The translations under genes and the position numbers were made by a program. Positions 1 through 7,708 of a DNA stretch of 37,936 nucleotides are shown here, piece by piece. This stretch comes from TMED14 sp041179465. Lineage in GTDB: Bacteria > Bacteroidota > Bacteroidia > Flavobacteriales > Schleiferiaceae. The notes under the pieces are model-generated. The model saw only the letters and a program-made list of their open reading frames with translations. It was not told the DNA's origin and did no database searches. The stretch covers positions 1 to 37,936 of the forward strand of contig JBEGTJ010000021.1 of the NCBI GenBank assembly GCA_041179465.1. The letters run 5' to 3'. Numbering within the stretch: the stretch's first letter is position 1; every line of letters begins with the position of its first letter.

Positions 1-243
1 GGCGGACATTCGCTGCACAGCGCCCGCAAGATTTGGCCGGTGCTCAAGGAACACCGCCTCAAAGTGTTGGGGGCCACGGCCTTTACTTTTTTGGTGGCGG
101 CGGCGGTTTTTGGGGCCGCGTCGGGGACGTCGCTCGACGATCGGTTGGTGCGCACCGCGTTCGTTTCGCTGTCGCTGTTCGCGGTTCCGCACGGAATTTG
201 GCGCACCGTCGAGGTCCTTCGCGAACGCTGGGCACGGCGCTAA
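1..243 (+). CDS. blh: Probable Brp/Blh-type beta-carotene 15,15'-dioxygenase, C-terminal fragment
   Basis: The frame is open from the first base, so this is the 3' end (80 codons) of a gene that begins outside the window. The fragment starts GGHSLHSARKIW, has one long hydrophobic segment (about residues 27-46) and ends with a second one carrying a Pro-His pair (LFAVPHGIW) before a basic tail. Blh enzymes are membrane proteins that cleave beta-carotene to two retinals; a His-Ser motif and a Pro-His in the last membrane segment fit my memory of that family. The call rests largely on position: the gene is convergent with a proteorhodopsin, the usual partner of blh in marine flavobacteria. An internal GTG at 40 could be mistaken for a start, but the frame stays open upstream. 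Another polytopic membrane protein remains possible. Confidence 0.55.
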   Translation, partial: GGHSLHSARKIWPVLKEHRLKVLGATAFTFLVAAAVFGAASGTSLDDRLVRTAFVSLSLFAVPHGIWRTVEVLRERWARR

Positions 244-250
244 ATGCAAA

Positions 251-272
251 GAGCCGCCCCGAGGGGCGGCTC
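251..272. terminator. Bidirectional hairpin terminator between blh and the rhodopsin gene
   Basis: Perfect 10-nt inverted arms GAGCCGCCCC / GGGGCGGCTC lie between two convergent genes. On the minus strand the hairpin is followed by TTTGCATTT, so it looks stronger as the terminator of the rhodopsin gene; on the plus strand no T-run follows. Confidence 0.7.
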
Positions 273-296
273 CGTGCACAAAATCCGAGGTTAGAC

Positions 297-1010
297 TTAG
301 TCCTTTTGAGCTAAGGTGTAGATTACCAGACCGAAGCCAATCTTGTTGATGGCGTCGCCGATGTTGTACACCAAGTCCATTGACAGGCCTTCGAGCACTT
401 TCACGCCGAAGAGTCCGCCCTCGGTGCCCGCGATGTACCCGATGGGGTAGATCGCCCAGCCTACGAGTACGAACCAGCCCAAGGCCTTGACGGCCGTCTG
501 AACTTTTCCGCCTGCATTGGCCGCCAAGGTCGCAACCTCGCCCTTCCAAACAAGCCATACAATGTAGAAGTATGCAAGACCTGACAGAGCGCCCCACACC
601 CAAGATTGGGTTTGGTCCGCGTAGAAGGCCTCACCGATGTAGCCGAGCAGCAGCATGGCTACTGAGGCCCAAATCAGGCGCCAAAGCAAACCGCTGGTGC
701 CGCCTGCTTTTTTGGTGATTAAGTAAAACTCCACACACATCAAGGGAACCGTCAGGGTCCAGTCAATGTAGCGAAGGGCGATCGGGTTCGTTCCGGTCGC
801 TTGGTAAAAGTCGCGCATGTAGTAGTAGTGCACGGCTGCGATACCGGTGATCAAACCAGAAACCAACAGCGAGAGCTTCCACTCGTCGGCGACGCGGCTG
901 CGCTCCATAAAGAAGAATACAGAGGCGGCGAACATGGCCATGTAGCCCGTGAAGAACGTAAAGCTTACGGGATCGGCCGGATCAATGGTGAGTACTTCGA
1001 GAAATTGCAT
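297..1010 (-). CDS. Proteorhodopsin, green-type light-driven proton pump
   Basis: A 237-residue seven-helix microbial rhodopsin, the usual length for the family. Helix C carries RYIDWTLTVPLMCVEFYL with Asp83 (proton acceptor), Thr87 and Glu94 (proton donor), the DTE set of outward proton pumps; NQ-type sodium pumps and chloride pumps differ here. Arg80 and His61 match the conserved Arg and the acceptor-associated His of proteorhodopsin. The retinal Schiff-base lysine is Lys223 in DAINKIGFGL, with counter-ion Asp219 four residues before it. The spectral-tuning position, four residues after the Thr of DTE, is Met91, which in marine Bacteroidota goes with green absorption. In helix E an ungapped by-eye alignment puts Gly140 at the fenestration position that admits a carotenoid antenna in xanthorhodopsin. 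The ATG at 1010 is chosen because the first helix follows directly. The gene is convergent with a probable blh. Confidence 0.96.
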   Translation of the reverse strand: MQFLEVLTIDPADPVSFTFFTGYMAMFAASVFFFMERSRVADEWKLSLLVSGLITGIAAVHYYYMRDFYQATGTNPIALRYIDWTLTVPLMCVEFYLITKKAGGTSGLLWRLIWASVAMLLLGYIGEAFYADQTQSWVWGALSGLAYFYIVWLVWKGEVATLAANAGGKVQTAVKALGWFVLVGWAIYPIGYIAGTEGGLFGVKVLEGLSMDLVYNIGDAINKIGFGLVIYTLAQKD

Positions 1011-1292
1011 AAATCAAGTTTTAGGTGGATTTTGTGTTAGGTTAACATTTAACAAGATGTTTTGTTTAGGAAAAGTAGAAAAAAATTCAACACGATGTAC
1101 AGAGGCTGCAGAATTAGCCCGCAAAATGTTTCGCATAATAAACTGAAAATGAATAATTACCTGGTGCATCGCGGGAATTTCAGGGGAGTTCAAGGGGTCG
1201 GTTTGGTTCGGGCAATAAAAAATGTTAGTCAAACAATTATGAGCGGCGCCGACGGCAGGAGCCGCTAGCGCTGCCGGGGTTAACTTCGCGTC
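1011..1292. other. AT-rich divergent intergenic region between the rhodopsin gene and trpS
   Basis: This 282-bp stretch is clearly richer in A+T than its surroundings. It should hold the rhodopsin promoter; the best -7 candidate on the minus strand is TACTTTTC at 1077-1070 (one mismatch to TAnnTTTG) without a convincing -33 partner. Near trpS an inverted repeat, CGGCAG at 1253-1258 with CTGCCG at 1271-1276, encloses the palindrome CGCTAGCG. Short frames crossing the region have no start signals or recognisable products. Confidence 0.5.
1281..1288 (+). promoter_or_regulatory. Candidate -7 element of trpS, giving a leaderless mRNA
   Basis: TAACTTCG matches the Bacteroidota -7 consensus TAnnTTTG at five of its six defined positions and ends 4 nt before the trpS ATG. 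No -33 TTG is present at the usual distance. The geometry matches that at uvrC, the amylase and the aldehyde dehydrogenase genes. Confidence 0.4.
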
Positions 1293-2267
1293 ATGGCACG
1301 CATCCTAACAGGAATCCAAAGCAGCGGACGCCAGCACCTTGGGAACGTGCTGGGCGCCATCCTTCCGGCCATTGAATTGGCCAAGGATCCGTCCAATGAG
1401 TCCTACCTTTTTATCGCGGACCTTCACTCGCTGACCACGGTCAAGGACCCCGAAGCCCGTAAGGCCAATTTGCTGGCCACGGCGGCGGCCTGGCTGGCCT
1501 GCGGATTGGATCCGCAGCGCACGGTGTTTTATGCCCAAAGCGACTTGCCGGAATGTACCGAGCTCACCTGGTACCTCAACTGCTTTACGCCCTACCCGAT
1601 GCTGGCGAACGCGCACAGCTTCAAAGACAAGTCCGATCGGTTAAGCGACGTGAACGCCGGACTCTTTGACTACCCGGTGCTGATGGCTTCAGATATTTTG
1701 CTGTACGACGCGCACCTGGTTCCGGTGGGCAAAGACCAGCGCCAGCACCTTGAAATCGCGCGCGACATTGCGGAGACGTTCCACCGCGTTACCGGGGCCG
1801 AAGTTTTTGTGCTTCCGGAGGCGCGCATTCAGGAGTCGGTGATGACGATTCCCGGAACCGACGGCCAAAAAATGTCCAAGTCCTACGGGAACGTCATCGA
1901 CATCTTTTTGCCCGAGAAGGAGCTGAAAAAGCAAATCATGGGCATTGTCACCGATTCGACGCCCCTGGAGGCCCCCAAGGACCCGTCGGCCTGCAACGTC
2001 GTGACGCTTTACCGCCTCATCGCCAGCCCGGCCCGCGTTGCCGAGATGGAATCGGCCTACCGCGCGGGCGGTTACGGCTACGGGCACGCCAAAACGGCCC
2101 TTTTTGAGGCCATACTGGAGCGCTTCGCGGGCCCTCGGGCCGAGTTCGACCGGCTGATGGCGGACCCTGGGGCCGTGCACTCCGTGCTTCGGGACGGCGC
2201 CGCCAAGGCTCGGCCGGTGGCCCAGGCCACCCTTGTTCGGGTGCGCGAGGCGCTGGGCTTTGCCTGA
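1293..2267 (+). CDS. trpS: Tryptophan--tRNA ligase
   Basis: The 324-residue protein is a class I aminoacyl-tRNA synthetase that activates tryptophan and charges tRNA-Trp in the cytoplasm; bacterial TrpRS are usually 325-340 residues. The N-terminus has TGIQSSGRQHLGN, containing the HIGH-equivalent HLGN at 15-18. FDYPVLMASDILLYDAHLVP (125-144) is the characteristic TrpRS active-site segment, followed by VGKDQRQHLE. The KMSKS loop is exact at 193-197 in GQKMSKSYGN. The ATG at 1293 is chosen because the conserved region begins at residue 6 and a -7 element lies just upstream. It is a single-gene unit, convergent with dxs, and its 3' side opens into heptamer repeats. Confidence 0.97.
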   Translation: MARILTGIQSSGRQHLGNVLGAILPAIELAKDPSNESYLFIADLHSLTTVKDPEARKANLLATAAAWLACGLDPQRTVFYAQSDLPECTELTWYLNCFTPYPMLANAHSFKDKSDRLSDVNAGLFDYPVLMASDILLYDAHLVPVGKDQRQHLEIARDIAETFHRVTGAEVFVLPEARIQESVMTIPGTDGQKMSKSYGNVIDIFLPEKELKKQIMGIVTDSTPLEAPKDPSACNVVTLYRLIASPARVAEMESAYRAGGYGYGHAKTALFEAILERFAGPRAEFDRLMADPGAVHSVLRDGAAKARPVAQATLVRVREALGFA

Positions 2268-2280
2268 ACCGTCAATTAAC

Positions 2281-2308
2281 TAGTTACTGGTTGCTAGTTG
2301 CTGGCTTT
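2281..2308 (+). repeat. Degenerate heptamer array, four units, 3' of trpS
   Basis: Four consecutive 7-mers, TAGTTAC TGGTTGC TAGTTGC TGGCTTT, begin 13 nt after the trpS stop codon. They share the pattern TRGYTNC (the last unit ends in T) with the arrays at 2378-2433 and 18083-18138. Confidence 0.65.
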
Positions 2309-2377
2309 GAACACTATATGTGTTTAACAACTGGGGCGAAAAGTGAAATCCGGATATAACCGAATAACGGCTTCGGC

Positions 2378-2433
2378 TGGTTTCTTGTTCCTGGTTTCTT
2401 GTTCCTGGTTTCTTGTTCCTGGTTTCTTGTTCG
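2378..2433 (+). repeat. Tandem 14-mer (two heptamers) repeated four times between trpS and dxs
   Basis: Four head-to-tail copies of TGGTTTCTTGTTCC, the last with C to G at its final base. Each 14-mer is two 7-mers, TGGTTTC and TTGTTCC; the first also occurs in the array after uvrC. It lies in the convergent gap where both trpS and dxs transcripts should end. No T-tailed hairpin is obvious in this gap. Confidence 0.9.
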
Positions 2434-2490
2434 TCGAATTGCGGAACAAGTAACGAGCACCCAGTGGCTACCGAGCTGATGCGAAGCGCG

Positions 2491-4080
2491 CTAGCGCTGA
2501 GCATCCTTAATCTGCTGCTCGCGCGGAGCGTGGTCCACAAAACGGTCGCGGTAGCCGTGGCGGTGCAGGGCGATGTGTCCGTAGCCGTGTTCGAGGAGCC
2601 AAGTTCCGAGGGCTTGGCCGACGCCGTTGATGGCTTGGGCGTCTTCCCAAACGTGCCAGGTGTGGTGGTTGCGGGCGAAGTAGTGAAGCGAGTTGGGGTC
2701 GATCGGCTTGGCGCGGCGCAGGTCGACGACGCTGTGGCCCGGCGCGGCCGCTTCGAGGGCGTGACTGAGGGCGGACCCGAGGGCGAAATGGGCGACGCCG
2801 GTGCCGGACTGCATCCAATCCATTCCGCCGCGGCGCTGCAGGGGGGCGGCGTAGCGCGGAGCCCTTCCCTTTGGGTAGCGGATGATGGACGGTCCGCCAT
2901 AGGCCAAGGCCTCCTCGAGCGCTTCGCGCAGGGCGGCTCCGTCGCGCGGAGCCCAAATGGCCGTGTGCGGAACGGCGCGGAACATGGCCAAGTCAAAGAC
3001 GCCGTGGTGGGTAGCCCCGTCTTCGCCGACCATTCCGGCGCGGTCGAGGCACAAGATCACCGGAAGCTGCTGAAGGGCCACGTCGTGGATCCACTGGTCC
3101 ACCGCCCGCTGGGAGAAGGTGGAGTACAGGTTGACCACCGGGCGAAGTCCAGCGGCGGCCATGGCCGCCGCGGCCGTCAGGCAGTGGGGCTCGGCGATGC
3201 CCACGTCGTGCACTCGGTCGGGAAACTGGGCGCGCACCACGTCAAGGCTGCATCCGGGGGCCATCGCCGCCGTCAGCGCATGGATGCGGGGGTCGCTGGC
3301 GGAGAGCGAAGCGAGGGCCGCCGCAAAATGGGACTGAAAGTGGTCGGGTCCTGGCGCGGAGTCTTCAAGGCCCAATTCGGAAGCGCTCGGGCGGCGGGTG
3401 CGCACGTGGAGCACGCGCGGGCCGCGAAGCGCCAGCGCGCGCTCCAGGGCGCTCACCACGGCGGGCAGGTCGTGCCCGTCCACTTCGCCACCCACCCAGG
3501 CCCAGCCGAGGGATTCCACCAGGCTGCGGTACGCATCGGGCCCGCCGCGGTGCAGGGCGCCGACGTTTTCTTCGATGGCCATTCCGTTGTCGTTGACGAC
3601 CAGCAACACGTCGGCGCCCCACCCGCCTCCGTCGTTAAGGGCTTCAAACAGCATTCCGCCGGTCATCGCTCCGTCGCCCACCACGGCTACGCGGCGACGT
3701 TGGGTTCCGAGGGCCAGGTCCGCGCGGGCAAAGCCCACGGCCGCCGAAAGAGCGGTGCTCGAATGGCCTACGCCCCAGGCATCGTAGGGCGATTCGCTGC
3801 GGCGCGGGAAGCCGCTCGGTCCGCCCGGAGTGCGGTTGGCCGCAAACCCGTCAGCGCGGCCGGTGAGCACCTTGTGGAGGTAAGCCTGGTGGCCTACGTC
3901 CCAGATCAGCACGTCGTTTGGAGTATTCAGCGCCCCGTGAAGTGCCACGGTCAACTCGGCAACGCCAAGGCTTGAGGCGATGTGGCCCGCCTTGTCTCGG
4001 GTGCTTGCAAGCACGTGCTTCTTGGCCGCTTCGGCGACTTCAGCCCATCGGGCCACGGGCCAGCTGCGCCATTCATTCAT
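2491..4080 (-). CDS. dxs: Compact 1-deoxy-D-xylulose-5-phosphate synthase (Dxs-like)
   Basis: Dxs condenses pyruvate and glyceraldehyde 3-phosphate with thiamine diphosphate, the first step of the MEP isoprenoid pathway. Conserved pieces appear in order: substrate His33 in AGHIASSLG, DVGHQAYLHKVLTGR (61-75), GHSSTALSAAVG (105-116), the ThDP motif VVGDGAMTGGMLFEALND (133-150), catalytic Glu297 in DVGIAEPH, and DRAGMVGEDGATHHGVFD (346-363). At 529 residues it is about 90 shorter than typical Dxs. The gap lies mainly between NVGALH (172-177) and LGWAWVGGEVDGHD (191-204), where usual enzymes carry a helical stretch of roughly 50 residues, and in the linker before the second domain. The usual AEQH is AEPH. 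The ATG at 4080 is preferred over upstream 4137 because the -7 box at 4104-4097 lies between them. It may be a second paralogue or a divergent main copy. Confidence 0.85.
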   Translation of the reverse strand: MNEWRSWPVARWAEVAEAAKKHVLASTRDKAGHIASSLGVAELTVALHGALNTPNDVLIWDVGHQAYLHKVLTGRADGFAANRTPGGPSGFPRRSESPYDAWGVGHSSTALSAAVGFARADLALGTQRRRVAVVGDGAMTGGMLFEALNDGGGWGADVLLVVNDNGMAIEENVGALHRGGPDAYRSLVESLGWAWVGGEVDGHDLPAVVSALERALALRGPRVLHVRTRRPSASELGLEDSAPGPDHFQSHFAAALASLSASDPRIHALTAAMAPGCSLDVVRAQFPDRVHDVGIAEPHCLTAAAAMAAAGLRPVVNLYSTFSQRAVDQWIHDVALQQLPVILCLDRAGMVGEDGATHHGVFDLAMFRAVPHTAIWAPRDGAALREALEEALAYGGPSIIRYPKGRAPRYAAPLQRRGGMDWMQSGTGVAHFALGSALSHALEAAAPGHSVVDLRRAKPIDPNSLHYFARNHHTWHVWEDAQAINGVGQALGTWLLEHGYGHIALHRHGYRDRFVDHAPREQQIKDAQR

Positions 4081-4096
4081 CAAGGGGATCACCCTA

Positions 4097-4104
4097 CAAA
4101 AGTA
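4097..4104 (-). promoter_or_regulatory. -7 promoter element of dxs
   Basis: TACTTTTG on the minus strand (CAAAAGTA on the plus) is an exact TAnnTTTG match 16 nt upstream of the dxs ATG at 4080. It rules out the longer frame starting at 4137. Confidence 0.7.
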
Positions 4105-4106
4105 CG

Positions 4107-4128
4107 GAAGCGGCCCTCGGGCCGCTTC
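4107..4128 (-). terminator. Hairpin between the RND operon and the dxs promoter
   Basis: Perfect 9-bp arms GAAGCGGCC / GGCCGCTTC with a 4-nt loop. Leftward transcription from the efflux operon crosses it before the dxs -7 box, whose TTTT is the only nearby T-run. It is a plausible terminator of the efflux operon that abuts the dxs promoter. Confidence 0.55.
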
Positions 4129-4141
4129 TGCGCACAATCAT

Positions 4142-4237
4142 TTAGCCAATTAGCTAACTAGCTAACTAGCTAACTAGCCGATTAGCCAATTAGCCAGTTA
4201 ACCAGTTAACCAGTTAGCCAGTTAGCCAATTAGCCAA
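4142..4237 (+). repeat. Twelve tandem degenerate octamers at the 3' end of the RND gene
   Basis: Read from 4142 the sequence divides without gaps into twelve 8-mers: TTAGCCAA, TTAGCTAA, CTAGCTAA (twice), CTAGCCGA, TTAGCCAA, TTAGCCAG, TTAACCAG (twice), TTAGCCAG and TTAGCCAA (twice). All fit YTARCYRR. The last unit, 4230-4237, contains the stop codon and last codons of the RND gene on the minus strand, so the array begins inside that coding sequence. The core RCCAG resembles the reverse complement of the heptamers near trpS and uvrC. Confidence 0.95.
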
Positions 4238-7200
4238 CCAACTTCTTGTAGTAGCGCCGCGATTTGCTCCGCTCCGTGAGGAAGAGCAGCACGGGCATGA
4301 TCACCAGCGTGAGGAAGGTCGCGAAGGTGAGTCCGAAGATGACGGTCCACGAAATGGGCCCCCAGAAGGCTACGGTGTCGCCGCCGAAGTAGATCTGCGG
4401 GTCGTTATGCTGAATCAACGAGAAGAAGTCCAGGTTCATGCCGGTGGCCAGCGGAATAAGTCCGAGGACCGTGGTAATCGCGGTCAAAAGTACCGGGCGA
4501 AGACGGGTTTTGCCGGCCTCAGAGAGGATGGGGGCAAGCTCGACTTCAGGCAACGGAACGTCGGCTTCGAGGCCCAGGTCCGCCTTGCGCCGGTCGATGA
4601 GCTGGCTTCCGTAGTCCGCCAACACGATGGCGTTGTTCACGACCACGCCGGCGAGCGAAATGATGCCGATCATGGTCATGATGACGACAAAGTCCATGCG
4701 GAAGATCAGCAGTCCGAGGAACACGCCGATGAACGACAGGATGACGGTCGTCATGATGAGGAACGGAATGCGCGCGGAATTGAACTGGCCCACGATGATC
4801 AAGAAGATCAGGAACACCGCGATCATGAGGGCCTTGGAGAGGAAGCCCAGCTCTTTGGCTTGCTCCTCCTGCTGGCCCGTGAACGACATGGTGACGCCTT
4901 TGGGAAGCTCGTAGTTTTTGAGCACCTGCTTCATTTCCGCGACGATGGCGTTGGCGTTGGCGCCCTCTTCGATTCCCGAGTAGACGGTGATGACTCGGTT
5001 GAGGTCGTTGCGCTTCACGGCCGTGAAGGTCGCCGTTTTGGTCGGCGAAGCCACGGTGCTGATGGGAACCTGCTTAATGCGTCCCGAGCTTTGGTCGCGG
5101 AACGTGATTTTTTGGTTCATCAAGCTCTCGATGTTGTAGCGGAATTCGTCGGCAAAGCGAAGGTTGATGGGGTAGTCGTCTTCTTCGTCCTTGTAGCGGC
5201 TGATTTCCTTGCCAAAGAGGGCGGTGCGCAGGGCGTCGCCGATCTGGCCGGTGCTCACGCCCAGGCTGCGGGCCTTGGAGCGGTCCACGGTTATCGGAAG
5301 CTCGGGCTTGTCTCCGGCGACGTCGAGCTTGAGTTCGTCGTATCCTTTGACGCGCGAATTGGTCAGCGTGCTGCGCACGTTTTCGGCGACGGCGAGCAGT
5401 TCTTCGTAGTCGTTGCCCGACAGCTCAATGTTGATCGGAGCGCCTTGGGGCGGACCGTTTTGGTCTTTTTCGACCGCAATCAGTACCCCAGGGATCGCCG
5501 AGATGTTGTCGCGAAGCAGGTTGAGCACTTCAGAGCTCGCCACGCGGTTGCCGTCTTGGTCTTCGCGGTACTTGGTTTCGCGGAAGGCGACCACGACCTT
5601 GGCCTTGTTGGGTGTAGCGACGTTGGAGGGACCTTCGCGCGGGTCGCTCGTTCCCTTGCCCACTTGGGCAATGACCGACTCGACCATGTAGTTGTAGGCC
5701 TCTCCGTCGACTTCGTACTCGTATTTTTTAACCAGCTCCAGGATTTGGTCTTCAATTTCTTGGGTGATTTTGTTGGTCTCCTCGATGTCGGTACCCACCG
5801 GCATTTCGATGTAGATGTTGGCCAAGTTGGGCTGGTTGTCGGGGAAGAAGACCACTTTGGGCGGAATAATGCCCATGAGCACGAAGCTCAAGATGAAGAG
5901 GCCGACCGTCGACCACAGGGTCTTCGAGGCATTGTTCTTGGCAAGCACCCACGAAAGTTGACGCTCGTACCAGGCCTCGAGCTTCGGAAGCCCGTTGGCC
6001 ATGAAGCGGTTCGTCCACGGCTCGATGCCCCAGATGTAGGTCAGCGTGAGGAGTCCGGGCCAAAAGAGCAGGTTGCCCAGCGTAGTCAGGCCCACGGCCA
6101 CGTTCAAAATCAAGCCGAGCACGGTGAGCGCAGAACCGATTTTGGTCCACTTGGGCCGGTTGACCACGTCCGCTTCCATTTTCATGTAGCGCGCCGCAAG
6201 GGCCGGATTGATCACCAAGGCCACGAAGAGCGAGGAGCTCAGTACGACAATCAGGGTAAGCGGCAAAAACTTCATGAATTCGCCGATGAGTCCGGGCCAA
6301 AGGGCGAGCGGAATGAAGGCGGCCAAGGTGGTGGCCGTCGACGAAATGATGGGCATGGCGACTTCGCCCGAGCCGAGCTTCGATGCTTCAGACGCGCTGT
6401 AGCCCAGCGTGCGGAATCGGTAGATGTTCTCGACAATAACGATTCCGTTGTCGACGAGCATGCCCAACGCCAGCACGAGCCCGAAGAGGACCATGAAGTT
6501 GAGGGTTACGCCCATGCTGTTGAGAATCAAGAAGCTCAAAAGCATCGAAAGCGGAATGGCGATGCCCACAAACAGAGCGTTGCGCAGGCCCAAGAAGAAG
6601 GTCAGTACCAGTACGACCAGGATGACGCCAAAAATGATGGAGTTCTCGAGTTCGCCTACCTGGTTTTTGGTGCGGTTCGATTGGTCGTTGGTAATCGAAA
6701 GCAAGAGGTTCTTCGGGAAGTAGTTGGCTTTGGCCTCTTCAACCACCTCGTTGATGGCGGCTGAAACCTCGATGAGGTTTTCTCCCGAGCGCTTCTTGAC
6801 GTCGAGCGACACGACGGGGCTCTTGAATTGCCGCGCATAGCTTTCGCGCTCCACGCTGGTGAATTCCACCGTGGCGATGTCGCGCAGGTACACGATGGCC
6901 CCTTTTTCTTGCTTGACGATGATGTTCTCGATGTCTTGAATCGATTCGAACTCACCGAGCACGCGGATGTTGCGGCGGTAGCCGTCCACGAGCAGGTCGC
7001 CCCCCGAGACCGACATGTTCTCGTACTTGATGGCGTCGGCGATTCCGTTAAAGCTGATGTCGAGGTCCTCCATTTTTTGAAGGTCTACGGCAATGCGCAC
7101 TTCCTTGTCGTCGATTCCGCGCACGTCCACCGAGGCAATGCTGGGGATGTCTTCGATCTGCTCCTCCAAGTACTTGGCGTAGTCCTCGAGCTGTTCGGCC

Positions 7201-7685
7201 GTGAACTCCCCCGAAATGTTGATGTTCATGATCGGCTGAAGCTCCGCGATGTTCAACTCAAAGATGTTGGGGTCGGCGGGCAGATCCTTGGGGAAGTCGG
7301 GAGAGGCCTGAACGGCGTCCACTTTGTCCTTGACCTTGCGCAGGGCCTCGTCGACGCCCACGCGAAAGTCGAACTTGACTTCAATCGACGAAAAGCCTTG
7401 AATCGAGGTCGACTTGATTTTGTCGACGCCGCTAATGGTGTTCAGCTGCTTTTCGAGCGGACGGGTCACCAGGCGCTCCATGTCAAGGGGCGAGTTGCCC
7501 GGGTACACGGTGCCGATGTAAATCGTAGGCTGTACGACCTCGGGGAAGCTCTCCGCGGGCATGGCGCGGTAGGACACCAGGCCGGCAACGGCGATGATTA
7601 CCGTGAGCACGCTTACGGTAATGCGGTTGCTAACCGCCCACTCTACGAGCGGAAAGCGGCGAAAAAGGGAATTCTGTTCTGACAT
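4230..7685 (-). CDS. RND-family efflux pump inner-membrane transporter (AcrB-like)
   Basis: This 1151-residue protein is the proton-driven pump of a tripartite efflux system. It has the RND layout: N-terminal helix at about 22-38, a large periplasmic loop, a helix bundle at about 349-498, a second periplasmic loop and a C-terminal bundle. The fourth helix carries LALGMLVDNGIVIVEN, with Asp412 in the proton-relay position and Asn in place of the second Asp of HAE1 pumps. It is about 100 residues longer than AcrB; part of the excess is a hydrophobic insert at roughly 511-562 between the sixth helix and the next amphipathic stretch. It is last of four genes (tetR, tolC, mfp, rnd), 23 nt after the adaptor gene. 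The substrate (drug, lipid or other) cannot be read from sequence; features of heavy-metal HME pumps are not evident. Confidence 0.93.
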   Translation of the reverse strand: MSEQNSLFRRFPLVEWAVSNRITVSVLTVIIAVAGLVSYRAMPAESFPEVVQPTIYIGTVYPGNSPLDMERLVTRPLEKQLNTISGVDKIKSTSIQGFSSIEVKFDFRVGVDEALRKVKDKVDAVQASPDFPKDLPADPNIFELNIAELQPIMNINISGEFTAEQLEDYAKYLEEQIEDIPSIASVDVRGIDDKEVRIAVDLQKMEDLDISFNGIADAIKYENMSVSGGDLLVDGYRRNIRVLGEFESIQDIENIIVKQEKGAIVYLRDIATVEFTSVERESYARQFKSPVVSLDVKKRSGENLIEVSAAINEVVEEAKANYFPKNLLLSITNDQSNRTKNQVGELENSIIFGVILVVLVLTFFLGLRNALFVGIAIPLSMLLSFLILNSMGVTLNFMVLFGLVLALGMLVDNGIVIVENIYRFRTLGYSASEASKLGSGEVAMPIISSTATTLAAFIPLALWPGLIGEFMKFLPLTLIVVLSSSLFVALVINPALAARYMKMEADVVNRPKWTKIGSALTVLGLILNVAVGLTTLGNLLFWPGLLTLTYIWGIEPWTNRFMANGLPKLEAWYERQLSWVLAKNNASKTLWSTVGLFILSFVLMGIIPPKVVFFPDNQPNLANIYIEMPVGTDIEETNKITQEIEDQILELVKKYEYEVDGEAYNYMVESVIAQVGKGTSDPREGPSNVATPNKAKVVVAFRETKYREDQDGNRVASSEVLNLLRDNISAIPGVLIAVEKDQNGPPQGAPINIELSGNDYEELLAVAENVRSTLTNSRVKGYDELKLDVAGDKPELPITVDRSKARSLGVSTGQIGDALRTALFGKEISRYKDEEDDYPINLRFADEFRYNIESLMNQKITFRDQSSGRIKQVPISTVASPTKTATFTAVKRNDLNRVITVYSGIEEGANANAIVAEMKQVLKNYELPKGVTMSFTGQQEEQAKELGFLSKALMIAVFLIFLIIVGQFNSARIPFLIMTTVILSFIGVFLGLLIFRMDFVVIMTMIGIISLAGVVVNNAIVLADYGSQLIDRRKADLGLEADVPLPEVELAPILSEAGKTRLRPVLLTAITTVLGLIPLATGMNLDFFSLIQHNDPQIYFGGDTVAFWGPISWTVIFGLTFATFLTLVIMPVLLFLTERSKSRRYYKKLVG

Positions 7686-7708
7686 GATGCAGCGCGGCTT
7701 GCGCCGTG

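Noticed and set aside
1014..1268. Small open frames in the rhodopsin-trpS gap
   Set aside because: Three overlapping short frames on both strands, none with a convincing start, homology or composition; the region is better explained as a promoter region.
2378..2433. 14-mer repeats as iterons of a replication origin
   Set aside because: No dnaA boxes, replication initiator gene or AT-rich unwinding element nearby; the site is a convergent gene gap.
2413..3975. 520-codon open frame on the plus strand opposite dxs
   Set aside because: Antisense shadow of dxs; begins inside the heptamer repeat and shows no known motif.
4141..4237. Tandem octamers as a CRISPR array
   Set aside because: Units are 8 nt with no spacers between them and no cas genes are present.
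4407..6764. 785-codon open frame on the plus strand
   Set aside because: It lies wholly antisense to the RND gene. Its product is rich in Arg, Gly, His and Asp without recognisable domains; long antisense frames are expected in GC-rich, codon-biased DNA.
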